From an uncultured Bacilli bacterium (GTDB taxonomy: Bacteria > Bacillota_I > Bacilli_A > RF39 > UBA660): 10,421 nt of DNA. Position numbers and translations under genes: made by a program. The DNA is taken from the NCBI GenBank assembly GCA_949280095.1, contig CASDHD010000043.1, forward strand, positions 1 through 10,421, in the 5' to 3' direction. Shown in pieces: positions 1 through 6,920 of the stretch (positions within the stretch are counted from its first letter, which is position 1; each line of letters opens with the position of its first letter). Under the pieces are notes generated by a model. The model saw nothing but the letters and a program-made list of their open reading frames with translations. It made no database searches and was not told the DNA's origin.

Positions 1-39
1 AGCGTGAGGTCGGAGGTTCAAGTCCCCCCAAGCCCACCA
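1..39 (+). tRNA. tRNA-Ile(GAT), 3' part only
   Basis: The window opens inside a tRNA. The variable region, T arm, acceptor strand CAAGCCC (29-35), discriminator A36 and an encoded CCA (37-39) are visible. The text AGCGTGAGGTCGG matches the anticodon-stem and variable-loop sequence typical of Bacilli tRNA-Ile(GAT). The anticodon itself lies outside the window, so the identity rests on that resemblance. The T stem (12-16 with 24-28) carries one A14-C26 mismatch. The gene sits 10 nt before tRNA-Glu, as in a tRNA operon. Confidence 0.8.
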
Positions 40-49
40 TTTTGTTTTT

Positions 50-126
50 GGCCAGTTGGTGAAGCGGCTTAACACACTGCCCTTTCACGGCAGCATTCAC
101 GGGTCCGAATCCCGTACTGGTCACCA
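50..126 (+). tRNA. tRNA-Glu(TTC)
   Basis: A complete cloverleaf can be folded. The acceptor pairs GGCCAGT (50-56) with ACTGGTC (116-122). The anticodon stem pairs CTGCC (77-81) with GGCAG (89-93), around loop CTTTCAC with anticodon TTC at 84-86. The T stem pairs ACGGG (99-103) with CCCGT (111-115). Discriminator A123 and an encoded CCA (124-126) follow. It decodes GAA/GAG and also supplies Glu-tRNA for tetrapyrrole synthesis where that pathway exists. The T loop reads TCCGAAT instead of the usual TTCGAAT, so position 55 is C rather than the near-universal U. Confidence 0.96.
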
Positions 127-136
127 TTTAAGAATT

Positions 137-160
137 AAACATACTCTAAAGTATGTTTTT
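137..160 (+). terminator. Rho-independent terminator of the tRNA operon
   Basis: A perfect 9-bp stem pairs AAACATACT (137-145) with AGTATGTTT (150-158) around the 4-nt loop CTAA. The T-run of the 3' arm continues to 160. It lies 10 nt after the tRNA-Glu CCA end and should release the tRNA transcript. Confidence 0.88.
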
Positions 161-189
161 ATTTTGTCTATATTTGCATAAGAATTAAT

Positions 190-579
190 ATGGGAAATAA
201 TAGTATGGACAGTGAAACTTACAACGAGGTACGAATTGAAGATTATATATGGATTATATATATTTTTTTAGCAATCTTTGCTATAGTTTCCAATCACTAT
301 GAAAAAGAATATTTACTAAAGCATCACAAAAAAGACGAAAATATCTTTAGAACCATTAATACGGAAATCTTTATTGTAACTTTTATTATTTATCTTTATT
401 TTGCCTATATCAATTATAAACATATAAAAAGACTAGATCGAAATTCTAGTCCTAAAGATATATTACTTGCCAATGCAGGGCTCGTTGCAGCATTACTTTT
501 CTTAATAGGAGGTGCTATTTCTTTATACATTAGTATTATTGGAAATGATGAAGATGACGTAACTTTAAATTTCTTCTAA
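190..579 (+). CDS. Small three-helix membrane protein, unknown function
   Basis: I do not recognise this 129-residue protein. It has three hydrophobic segments, at about residues 19-36, 58-76 and 94-117. A charged loop rich in Lys, His and Glu (about 37-57) and a Lys/Arg-rich loop (about 77-90) separate them. The C-terminal tail is acidic and ends in Asn-Phe-Phe. No catalytic motif or cleavable signal peptide is evident, so a plasma-membrane location is the only safe inference. The first ATG has a poor ribosome site. A second ATG at 205 has a GGGA at 192-195 with 9-nt spacing and may be the true start. No clear promoter separates it from the tRNA terminator. Its stop codon overlaps the stop of the convergent deacetylase gene. 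Confidence 0.75.
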   Translation: MGNNSMDSETYNEVRIEDYIWIIYIFLAIFAIVSNHYEKEYLLKHHKKDENIFRTINTEIFIVTFIIYLYFAYINYKHIKRLDRNSSPKDILLANAGLVAALLFLIGGAISLYISIIGNDEDDVTLNFF

Positions 580-1766
580 TTAGCTTCTATACTGCGATAA
601 ACTTGATTTTTTTCTAACGTTTTACCTTTTAACTGAGCAAGTTCACTAATACTCACTACTTGATATCCCTCTGCATATAACTTTGGCAACAATTCCTCTA
701 CAGCTTCAACCGTCGAATCATAACTATCATGCATCAAAATAATATCCCCATCTGTAACATTTTCCATCACATACTGAACGATATGATCCTTATTACGATG
801 CAACCAATCTTCTGTGTCCATATTCCAATTCACAAAAATTGTCGGTAAATTTTCTTTAATTTGCTGCGTAATATTCCCATAAGGTGGTCGAGTATAAAGA
901 AGTTCTTTACCTGTAATTTTATAATAAACTTCTTTGGTTTGTTCTTCTTCACTTATAACATCTTCTAATTTCATTCGTTTCATATTTTTATGATTATAAG
1001 AATGACTTCCAATTTCATTTCCCTTATTAAGTACGTTCAAAATTGTTTCCTTTCCCGCTTCCATTCGATTCCCAACCATAAAAAACGTAGCATGTGCTTT
1101 ATTTTGCTCAAGTATGTCCACAATTTTATTAGTTCTTGCTCCATTTGGACCATCATCAAAAGTAAGTGCTACTGCCTTTTTATTTTTATCTAAATCATAA
1201 CCGTTTTCATTATTATACTCCCCATCTAATGATACAGGAAAATCCAATGTATCTTTAACTTCATTATAATTAATACGTAAATAAAGACTTTCCTCTATCT
1301 TTGGTTCTAATATATTTTGGTTATAATGGATAACAAGTTCGTTATTAGAAAGTTGAACTAATTTTTCTGTTTCTTCTAAAGATAGCACATCCGCAATAAA
1401 TTTAGGATACTTTAAATAAAGTAAACTCTGTACTGTATTCGAAAATTCCTCTTTTTTATCTTCTTTTATATAATCAAAAAGTAACTTTTCTTCACCTGTT
1501 TTAACATCAACGAAAAAACTAGTAAACTCATCCTCTTTTTGAAAAGCCAAATAAATAAATTTATCTTGAAAAACTTCATTGCTAATAAGTTCCTTATCTT
1601 CATTTTGCTTTAAAATTTCATCCACTTTACTGTTCAAATTTTTACCACCTTGTAAAGCCGACACAAAAGATTCCTTTCTGTTACCAAAAAAGAAAACAAC
1701 TGGCACCAATAAAACCAAAATTACAGCACATAACCTTTTCATTTTTACATCTTTCATACTCATCAC
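576..1766 (-). CDS. Membrane-anchored peptidoglycan/polysaccharide deacetylase (PgdA-like, NodB domain)
   Basis: A carbohydrate esterase family 4 deacetylase that probably removes N-acetyl groups from cell-wall GlcNAc, giving lysozyme resistance. All five NodB motifs are visible: TFDDGP at 202-207 (catalytic base D204, metal ligand D205), SHSYNH at 254-259 (metal ligands H255 and H259), RPPYG at 293-297, the WNMDTEDW segment at 314-321, and ILMHD at 343-347 (catalytic acid H346). A single uncleaved-looking membrane anchor lies at about 11-28. Residues about 60-180 resemble the RsiV/DUF3298-like domain found in S. pneumoniae PgdA, so the architecture matches PgdA at 396 residues. The start is uncertain: GTG at 1766, ATG at 1763, 1757 or 1742, none with a strong ribosome site. 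ATG 1742 would begin Met-Lys-Arg directly before the anchor. It lies 30 nt after the ABC gene and may be co-transcribed with it. Confidence 0.9.
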   Translation of the reverse strand: MMSMKDVKMKRLCAVILVLLVPVVFFFGNRKESFVSALQGGKNLNSKVDEILKQNEDKELISNEVFQDKFIYLAFQKEDEFTSFFVDVKTGEEKLLFDYIKEDKKEEFSNTVQSLLYLKYPKFIADVLSLEETEKLVQLSNNELVIHYNQNILEPKIEESLYLRINYNEVKDTLDFPVSLDGEYNNENGYDLDKNKKAVALTFDDGPNGARTNKIVDILEQNKAHATFFMVGNRMEAGKETILNVLNKGNEIGSHSYNHKNMKRMKLEDVISEEEQTKEVYYKITGKELLYTRPPYGNITQQIKENLPTIFVNWNMDTEDWLHRNKDHIVQYVMENVTDGDIILMHDSYDSTVEAVEELLPKLYAEGYQVVSISELAQLKGKTLEKNQVYRSIEAN

Positions 1767-1774
1767 TACTACTT

Positions 1775-1783
1775 AGTATACCA
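1775..1783 (-). promoter_or_regulatory. Candidate extended -10 promoter for the deacetylase gene
   Basis: On the - strand TGGTATACT is an extended -10 element (TG-n-TATACT, with TATACT at 1780-1775). No convincing -35 hexamer is present. A transcript would begin near 1768, just before the GTG/ATG cluster, so either the mRNA is nearly leaderless or the ATG at 1742 is used. Confidence 0.4.
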
Positions 1784-1796
1784 AAAAATAATCTAT

Positions 1797-3521
1797 TTAC
1801 GCATTATTTCGATATAGTTCTTGATAAATAGAATTTTCTTTTAAAAGTTTTTCATGCGTTCCTGAAGAAACAATCCTACCATCTTCCATAATATGAATAA
1901 CATCCGAATCAATAATAGTTGACAAACGATGAGCAATAGTGATAATGGTATGCTCTTTTGCTATCTCATTCATCACCGAAATAATTTTTTCTTGAGACTC
2001 ATTATCAAGAGCACTCGTTGCTTCATCAAACAAAATAATTTTACTATTCTTAGATAGAGCTCTTGCAATCGCAAGTCTTTGCTTTTGACCACCTGATAAA
2101 TTAACGCCACCTTCTCCTATAATTGTCTTGTATTTTTGAGGTAAAGTCATAATATATTCATCAATCAAAGCAATTTTACAATACTTACGAACCTCATTTA
2201 AAGTAATCTTATCATTCACCATTTTAAAATTATCTAAAATAGATTTGTTAAATAAAAATGGATCTTGGCGAATTATACTAATCGTATTCCTCAAACTTTC
2301 TTCATCATATTCTTCTATAGGAATACCATCTAATAGAACCTGACCTTTTGTTGCATCAAAATAACGTAGTAAAAGATTAAAAATAGTACTTTTGCCTTGA
2401 CCACTCTTTCCAATAATTGCTACCTTTGTATTTGGTTTTACATTCAAATTAAATCCATTTAGAATTTTATTTTTATTATCATGATAATGAAAAGTAACAT
2501 TTTGAAAATTAATTTCTCCCACTGGTTTTAAATTATGATAAGTACCATAAGATATATCTGGATACAATTTATTTGCTACAACTTCATAAATACGTTCTAC
2601 GGAAACTTTTAGTTTTTGATATTGAGTCGAAAATGTTGCAAAACGATCAACCAAACTTTGGAAATTATAAACATAGTAAGTCATAGCAATTAAAAAAGTA
2701 TAAGATCCTCTTTCCAAAAGTATTTCAATAATAATAGTTATAAAAACAATGGTAATAAAAACTTCTGCTAAACTACCCATGATTGCATAATAATTATTCT
2801 CATACGTGATCGTATTATTTCTCTTTTGAAATAAATGTGTAACAATTTCTTTTAAATTTTTGATAATATTTTTATTAATTCCTAAAGCACGAACCTCACG
2901 AATACCACGTATAGACTCATTTACGTTAGCAATATAAAGATCATTTTCACTTCGAATTTCTTTTTGCATAGTATTTAATTTTTTATTAAATTTTACAGAA
3001 AGCATACAAACTCCTAGAAGATAGACAATAATTTCAAGGGCAACAAACAAAGAATTCCCTAAAACATAAAAGAAAATAAATAAACTAGCAAGTAGTTTTA
3101 TAGCAATATAAATAAGACTTGAAATAGCATCCGTAATTGTTTCAGAATCATTCGTAATACGATTAATAAATTCACCACTCGACTTTTCTTCAAAGGCTTT
3201 TGTAGGCAGTTTTAATACTTTACGAAATAAGATAAAAGTAATGTTCTCTATGACCCTAAAGCTCATTCTTGTAGATAAAATTGTACTTAATCTTTCAAAA
3301 AACAAATTATTCAAAATAGATAACAATAGATTTAAAAGTAAAATTATAATACCAATTTCAAAAGCCTTTTCTGCAACAAAATTCATAGCAAGTCCAGAAA
3401 AATATCCATATGTAATTCCAATTAAACTACTCACTAAAGAAAGTACAACAGCTAAGAAAATATATTTCTTTTCCTGAACAACAAATGGTTTTAAAAATTG
3501 AAGTATTTCTTTATTTTTCAT
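1797..3521 (-). CDS. ABC exporter half-transporter (fused membrane and ATPase domains)
   Basis: A type IV-fold ABC exporter subunit of MsbA/BmrA/Sav1866-like layout, expected to act as a dimer in the plasma membrane. The substrate cannot be told from sequence. Residues about 15-285 form the six-helix membrane domain. Residues about 335-574 form the nucleotide-binding domain, with A-loop aromatic Y346, Walker A GKSGQGKST at 371-379, Q-loop Q419, signature LSGGQ at 475-479, Walker B IILFDE at 495-500, D-loop SALD at 503-506 and H-loop H531. All catalytic residues are intact and the 574-residue length is normal. The ATG has a strong GAGGTG site (3533-3528) with 6-nt spacing. The gene has its own promoter directly after mutL and precedes the deacetylase gene. 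A cell-envelope or drug-export role is possible, but only by context. A heterodimer partner is not present in the window. Confidence 0.93.
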   Translation of the reverse strand: MKNKEILQFLKPFVVQEKKYIFLAVVLSLVSSLIGITYGYFSGLAMNFVAEKAFEIGIIILLLNLLLSILNNLFFERLSTILSTRMSFRVIENITFILFRKVLKLPTKAFEEKSSGEFINRITNDSETITDAISSLIYIAIKLLASLFIFFYVLGNSLFVALEIIVYLLGVCMLSVKFNKKLNTMQKEIRSENDLYIANVNESIRGIREVRALGINKNIIKNLKEIVTHLFQKRNNTITYENNYYAIMGSLAEVFITIVFITIIIEILLERGSYTFLIAMTYYVYNFQSLVDRFATFSTQYQKLKVSVERIYEVVANKLYPDISYGTYHNLKPVGEINFQNVTFHYHDNKNKILNGFNLNVKPNTKVAIIGKSGQGKSTIFNLLLRYFDATKGQVLLDGIPIEEYDEESLRNTISIIRQDPFLFNKSILDNFKMVNDKITLNEVRKYCKIALIDEYIMTLPQKYKTIIGEGGVNLSGGQKQRLAIARALSKNSKIILFDEATSALDNESQEKIISVMNEIAKEHTIITIAHRLSTIIDSDVIHIMEDGRIVSSGTHEKLLKENSIYQELYRNNA

Positions 3522-3538
3522 AATCTACACCTCGTTCA

Positions 3539-3552
3539 TTCATTATAATGAA
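3539..3552. promoter_or_regulatory. Perfect 14-bp palindrome over the -10 box (candidate operator)
   Basis: TTCATTATAATGAA is its own reverse complement and contains the whole -10 hexamer of the ABC gene promoter, plus the expected start-site approach. A dimeric regulator bound here would block polymerase. AT-rich DNA yields palindromes by chance, so this is a candidate only. Confidence 0.4.
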
Positions 3553-3570
3553 AATAAGAAAAAAAGGCAA
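3542..3570 (-). promoter_or_regulatory. Sigma-A-type promoter of the ABC transporter gene
   Basis: The - strand has -35 TTGCCT (3570-3565), an exact 17-nt spacer and a perfect -10 TATAAT (3547-3542). Transcription would start near 3535, followed by the GAGGTG ribosome site at 3533-3528 and the ATG at 3521. The -35 hexamer begins at the base after the mutL stop codon, so the ABC gene is not dependent on mutL readthrough. Confidence 0.72.
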
Positions 3571-5319
3571 CTAATTCATTACCCTTTTAAACATTCTTTC
3601 TAAATCATAAATGGAAAACTTAATGATTGTTGGCCTACCATGCGGGCAATTATATGGATTGTCACAAGCCACTAATTCGTTTAGTAGCTCTTCTATAGCA
3701 TCGGGGCCTATGTGCATATTGGCTTTAATACTCATTTTACAAGCTAGAGTGATTGCAATATGCTCATTAAATTTTACAGGATCAAATTTTCCATTATTCC
3801 CTATCAAAATATCTACAATTTTGTAAATTGATTCCTCTTCATAACCTTGTTTTAACCATGTGGGATGCTCTTTGAATACAAAAGTATTAACACCAAACTC
3901 TTCTACTTTAAACCCCATATTTAATAAAACATCAATGTTATTTTTAACAATTAAAAATTCACTAGAAGAAAGTTCAATTGTAATTGGAAACAACAGACCA
4001 GTAGTCGATACAACACTTTCCCTTAAAGCTTTTAAATATCGCTCGTAATTTACTCTTTCTTGAGCAGCATGCTGATCAACTAAATAAACGCCTTCTTCAT
4101 TCTGTGCAATAATATATGTACCATGGGCAACTCCAATTGGATACAAAACTAAATTTTTTAGCTCTTCATTCACAATAATAGGGCTCTCTTTTTCTTCCTC
4201 GTAGCTTAAATCTAAAGTCACTTGACTACTTTCTTTATATTCGTCGTTTGCTTCTTCTCTCTCTTTTACAAAATGTTCTACATATTGATCTTTAATTTCA
4301 TTGTATTCTGGCTTTTTAATAGCATCAGGAATTAACAAAGACTGATATAACGCCTCCTTAATCGTATTGTAAATTAAATCATAAAGTTCACTTATTTTTG
4401 ACAACTTAATGTCCTGCTTTGTAGGATGAATATTGACATCAATTAAAGTAGGATCTGTATTGATTTTTAAAACAACAATAGGAAACTTTGTATCAGGCTT
4501 ATAAGTATAGTAGGCATCATTAATTGCTCGATTCATATCGTAATTTTTTACAACTCTATCATTCACCATTGTAATAAAATGATTACGATTGGACTTTAAA
4601 ATCTCAGGTTTACAAACAAAACCATATAAATCAAAATCATCTGTACTAGCTTTTACTTCAAGCATTTTACTTGATACATTTAAACCATAAATTTCATGAA
4701 TGCATTTATGTAAATTTCCACTACCTGTAGTCTTTACAAGAACATGTTCATTATTTGTTAATGTAAAAGCAATAGAAGGATGAGACAAAGCAAGTCGTTC
4801 AAGTAATGACACACATCCTGCTAACTCTGCACTTTCACTTTTTAAATATTTTAACCTTGCAGGTGTGTTGTAAAAAAGGTCCGTTACAGTAATAGAAGTT
4901 CCAATTCTAGCATCAGCACTCTTTTCTTCTACGATTTTGCCACCTTTAATTTCTAAAAAGGTCCCAATATCTCCATTACAAGTTTTTAATACTACTTTAC
5001 TTACACTAGCAATAGAAGGAAGCGCCTCTCCACGAAATCCTAACGTATCAATAAAAAACAAATCGTCATCACGAATTAATTTGCTCGTAGCATGACGTCC
5101 AAAGGCAAGACGAGCGTCCTCATTATCCATACCATCTCCATCATCCAAAACCTCTATAGAACGAAGTCCTCCATCGATTAGAGAAACACTAATACTTTTA
5201 GCATGCGCATCTATACTATTTTCACATAGTTCCTTGACAACAGAAGAAATCTTTTCAACAACTTCCCCTGCTGCTATTTTATTAGCTAAATTCTCACTCA
5301 TTACTTTAATTTTACTCAT
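3571..5319 (-). CDS. mutL: DNA mismatch repair protein MutL (endonuclease type)
   Basis: MutL couples mismatch recognition by MutS to strand incision. The N-terminal GHKL ATPase has the E30/N34 helix, DGDGM at 60-64, GRHATSK at 74-80 and GFRGEAL at 94-100. The C-terminal domain carries the latent endonuclease motif DQHA-x2-E-x4-E (415-426), an ACK segment at 526-528 and CPHGR at 558-562. This is therefore the incising MutL of organisms lacking MutH, as in B. subtilis. At 582 residues it is slightly shorter than B. subtilis MutL, because the linker (about 332-385) is short. The segment aligned with the beta-clamp motif reads TGLLFP (440-445), without the usual leading Gln. The ATG is preceded by GAAAGG, which overlaps the yqeH stop, and the gene lies 8 nt after yqeH. 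No mutS is in the window. Confidence 0.97.
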   Translation of the reverse strand: MSKIKVMSENLANKIAAGEVVEKISSVVKELCENSIDAHAKSISVSLIDGGLRSIEVLDDGDGMDNEDARLAFGRHATSKLIRDDDLFFIDTLGFRGEALPSIASVSKVVLKTCNGDIGTFLEIKGGKIVEEKSADARIGTSITVTDLFYNTPARLKYLKSESAELAGCVSLLERLALSHPSIAFTLTNNEHVLVKTTGSGNLHKCIHEIYGLNVSSKMLEVKASTDDFDLYGFVCKPEILKSNRNHFITMVNDRVVKNYDMNRAINDAYYTYKPDTKFPIVVLKINTDPTLIDVNIHPTKQDIKLSKISELYDLIYNTIKEALYQSLLIPDAIKKPEYNEIKDQYVEHFVKEREEANDEYKESSQVTLDLSYEEEKESPIIVNEELKNLVLYPIGVAHGTYIIAQNEEGVYLVDQHAAQERVNYERYLKALRESVVSTTGLLFPITIELSSSEFLIVKNNIDVLLNMGFKVEEFGVNTFVFKEHPTWLKQGYEEESIYKIVDILIGNNGKFDPVKFNEHIAITLACKMSIKANMHIGPDAIEELLNELVACDNPYNCPHGRPTIIKFSIYDLERMFKRVMN

Positions 5320-5327
5320 AATTTTTA

Positions 5328-6311
5328 CTACCTTTCAAAAAAAGAACGACGAATTTCTAACCATTCCATATTCTTAACATAAATTTTCAATAAACAATTA
5401 GATTTTACATTAATAAATCCTAATCCTTTTATAACAATATCTTCATCTCTTTTTATTTCCTTTGTTACGTTTGTTATTTCTTTTAATATAGTATTTTTTT
5501 CATATACTTTTTTTATCTCTAATAAATTGCTCATATAGAAAGTTAAATTACATTTTTCACTTAGATTTTCAATACGAAGAACATCTTCAATCATAAGGCT
5601 TGTCCCTTTTTTTAACTGATATGTAATAGGCTTTAATGAACTCTTTGGATTCATTTTTTTTATAAAAGAAGCTTCTTTTTGGTTATAAATAGGATTTTGA
5701 TATTGAAACCCTGGACTATCTATCAAAGTATAACCATCTTCCAAAGGAATTTTTATATATCCTATAGTTGTGTTAGGAACACAACTTGTTGTAAGTATAT
5801 CCTCTTCTTTTAAACGATTGACAAGTGTACTTTTTCCTGCATTCGTAAATCCTAACAAATAGGCGAAACGAACACCCTCTTCTTCCATTCTTTTTCGTAA
5901 AGCATGAACATTTACATTCTTAGTGGCACTTAAAAAAAGAATTGTGGAATCTATTTTATACTCTTCTTCTAACCAAAGTTTTATTTTTTCACGTTTCATA
6001 TATTTTGGAATCGTATCCATTTTACTTACAACCAAGGTTTTTGGAATCTCTATCTTCTTAAAAGTATTCAAAACTTCGCTATTTATATTAAGTAAATCAA
6101 CTAAAAAGAAAGCATATTCCCCTTCTTTATTTACAGTAGATACTACATCTTCTATTGGTAAAGAAACCATTTTTAAGTCGTTATAATGAAGAAGACGAAA
6201 GCACCTTTCACAAAAGACTTTCTCATCGTCCATCTTTTCTTTAGGAATATACCCAATCTTATCCTTAAAAGAAGATTGTAAATCAACACCACAACCACTA
6301 CATTTATTCAT
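5328..6311 (-). CDS. yqeH: Ribosome biogenesis GTPase YqeH
   Basis: A circularly permuted GTPase needed for 30S subunit assembly in Bacilli. An N-terminal zinc finger has C4, C7, C34 and C37. The GTPase motifs appear in permuted order: G4 as SKMD (96-99), G5 SAT (128-130), G1 GFTNAGKST (154-162), G2 Thr-Thr at 181-182 and G3 DSPG (198-201). The G4 Asn is replaced by Ser, and G3 has Ser where DTPG is usual. The C-terminal third matches the RNA-binding region of the family in position. The protein has 327 residues against about 366 in B. subtilis. Its ATG has an AGGAG site about 7 nt upstream and overlaps the end of yqeG by 8 nt, which suggests translational coupling. Confidence 0.95.
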   Translation of the reverse strand: MNKCSGCGVDLQSSFKDKIGYIPKEKMDDEKVFCERCFRLLHYNDLKMVSLPIEDVVSTVNKEGEYAFFLVDLLNINSEVLNTFKKIEIPKTLVVSKMDTIPKYMKREKIKLWLEEEYKIDSTILFLSATKNVNVHALRKRMEEEGVRFAYLLGFTNAGKSTLVNRLKEEDILTTSCVPNTTIGYIKIPLEDGYTLIDSPGFQYQNPIYNQKEASFIKKMNPKSSLKPITYQLKKGTSLMIEDVLRIENLSEKCNLTFYMSNLLEIKKVYEKNTILKEITNVTKEIKRDEDIVIKGLGFINVKSNCLLKIYVKNMEWLEIRRSFFER

Positions 6312-6825
6312 AGTATTCTCCTAATTGAAATAATCCTTGATGGTTTAGTTTTTTAAAAATTCTTCTCTCAAAAATACGGTTGATCTTTGTTCCAAAACCA
6401 TCTATATGACTAATAGGATTAACTAAAATACTCACCATGCCCATGCGATTGGCTCCAAGTACATCCGTTAAAAGTTGATCCCCTACACAAGCAATTTCAT
6501 TATCTTTAAAATTATAAATCTCCATTACTTTTTTATATTTTTTCTTAAAAGGCTTATGACTATTAAAACTAGAGTCAACATTTAAGCCTTCTTTAAAAGG
6601 ACGAACACGCGCTTTATTGGAATTAGACATAATAATAACCTTTATTCCTAACAATTCAATATCAGCAAATAAATCCTTGATTTCTTTATCAGGTACTTCG
6701 ACATTAATAGGAGCAATCGTATTATCTAAATCAAACAAAATACATTTGATACCTCTACTTTTTAATTTTTCATAATCGATAGCAAAGATACTTTTTTGAT
6801 AAATATCAGGAATAAATTTCTCCAT
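6304..6825 (-). CDS. yqeG: YqeG family HAD phosphatase
   Basis: A class IIIA HAD-superfamily hydrolase of about the usual 170-residue length. Motif I is FDLDNT at 31-36 (nucleophile D32, acid/base D34), motif II is SNSNK at 67-71, motif III is the lysine near 91, and motif IV is GDQLLTD at 115-121. The natural substrate is not established for this family. Some relatives act on phosphatidylglycerophosphate, but I would not assign that here. It is first in the yqeG-yqeH-mutL operon, and the yqeG-yqeH pair is conserved in Bacilli. A GAGGTG ribosome site sits 7 nt before the ATG. Confidence 0.94.
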   Translation of the reverse strand: MEKFIPDIYQKSIFAIDYEKLKSRGIKCILFDLDNTIAPINVEVPDKEIKDLFADIELLGIKVIIMSNSNKARVRPFKEGLNVDSSFNSHKPFKKKYKKVMEIYNFKDNEIACVGDQLLTDVLGANRMGMVSILVNPISHIDGFGTKINRIFERRIFKKLNHQGLFQLGEYYE

Positions 6826-6846
6826 TTTATAACACCTCGCATTTTA

Positions 6847-6855
6847 AGTATATCA
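6847..6855 (-). promoter_or_regulatory. Extended -10 promoter of the yqeG-yqeH-mutL operon
   Basis: The - strand reads TGATATACT, an extended -10 (TG-n-TATACT, hexamer at 6852-6847). A TTGTTA lies 20 nt upstream, too far for a standard -35, so the TG extension may carry the activity. Transcription would begin near 6840, just before the GAGGTG ribosome site and the ATG at 6825. Confidence 0.5.
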
Positions 6856-6892
6856 CAGAAATAAAGATTTATTAACAAAAGTTTTATGCAAG

Positions 6893-6920
6893 AAAAAAAG
6901 GCTTTAAATTGCCATTTTTT
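6893..6920 (-). terminator. Terminator after the HD-like gene
   Basis: On the - strand AAAAAATGGC (6920-6911) pairs with GCCTTTTTTT (6902-6893), with one T-T mismatch and an 8-nt loop. The stem starts within the TAA stop codon of the HD-like gene. It should insulate that gene from the yqeG promoter immediately downstream. Confidence 0.65.

Noticed and set aside
1..189. An integration site at tRNA-Glu
   Set aside because: No second copy of the tRNA 3' end and no integrase gene are present in the window.
431..451. A 7-bp perfect hairpin GACTAGA/TCTAGTC
   Set aside because: It is inside the small membrane protein gene, has no T-run and no regulatory context, and is probably chance.
576..3521. 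A biosynthetic or immunity cassette formed by the ABC exporter and deacetylase
   Set aside because: There is no precursor peptide, modifying enzyme or regulator between or beside them. Adjacency alone is not enough.
5923..6186. An 87-codon + strand open frame opposite yqeH
   Set aside because: It lies wholly inside a well-supported gene, has no ribosome site, and its protein is a low-complexity shadow of AT-rich coding DNA. The same applies to the other short frames opposite mutL, the ABC gene, the deacetylase, sigK, divIVA and sepF.
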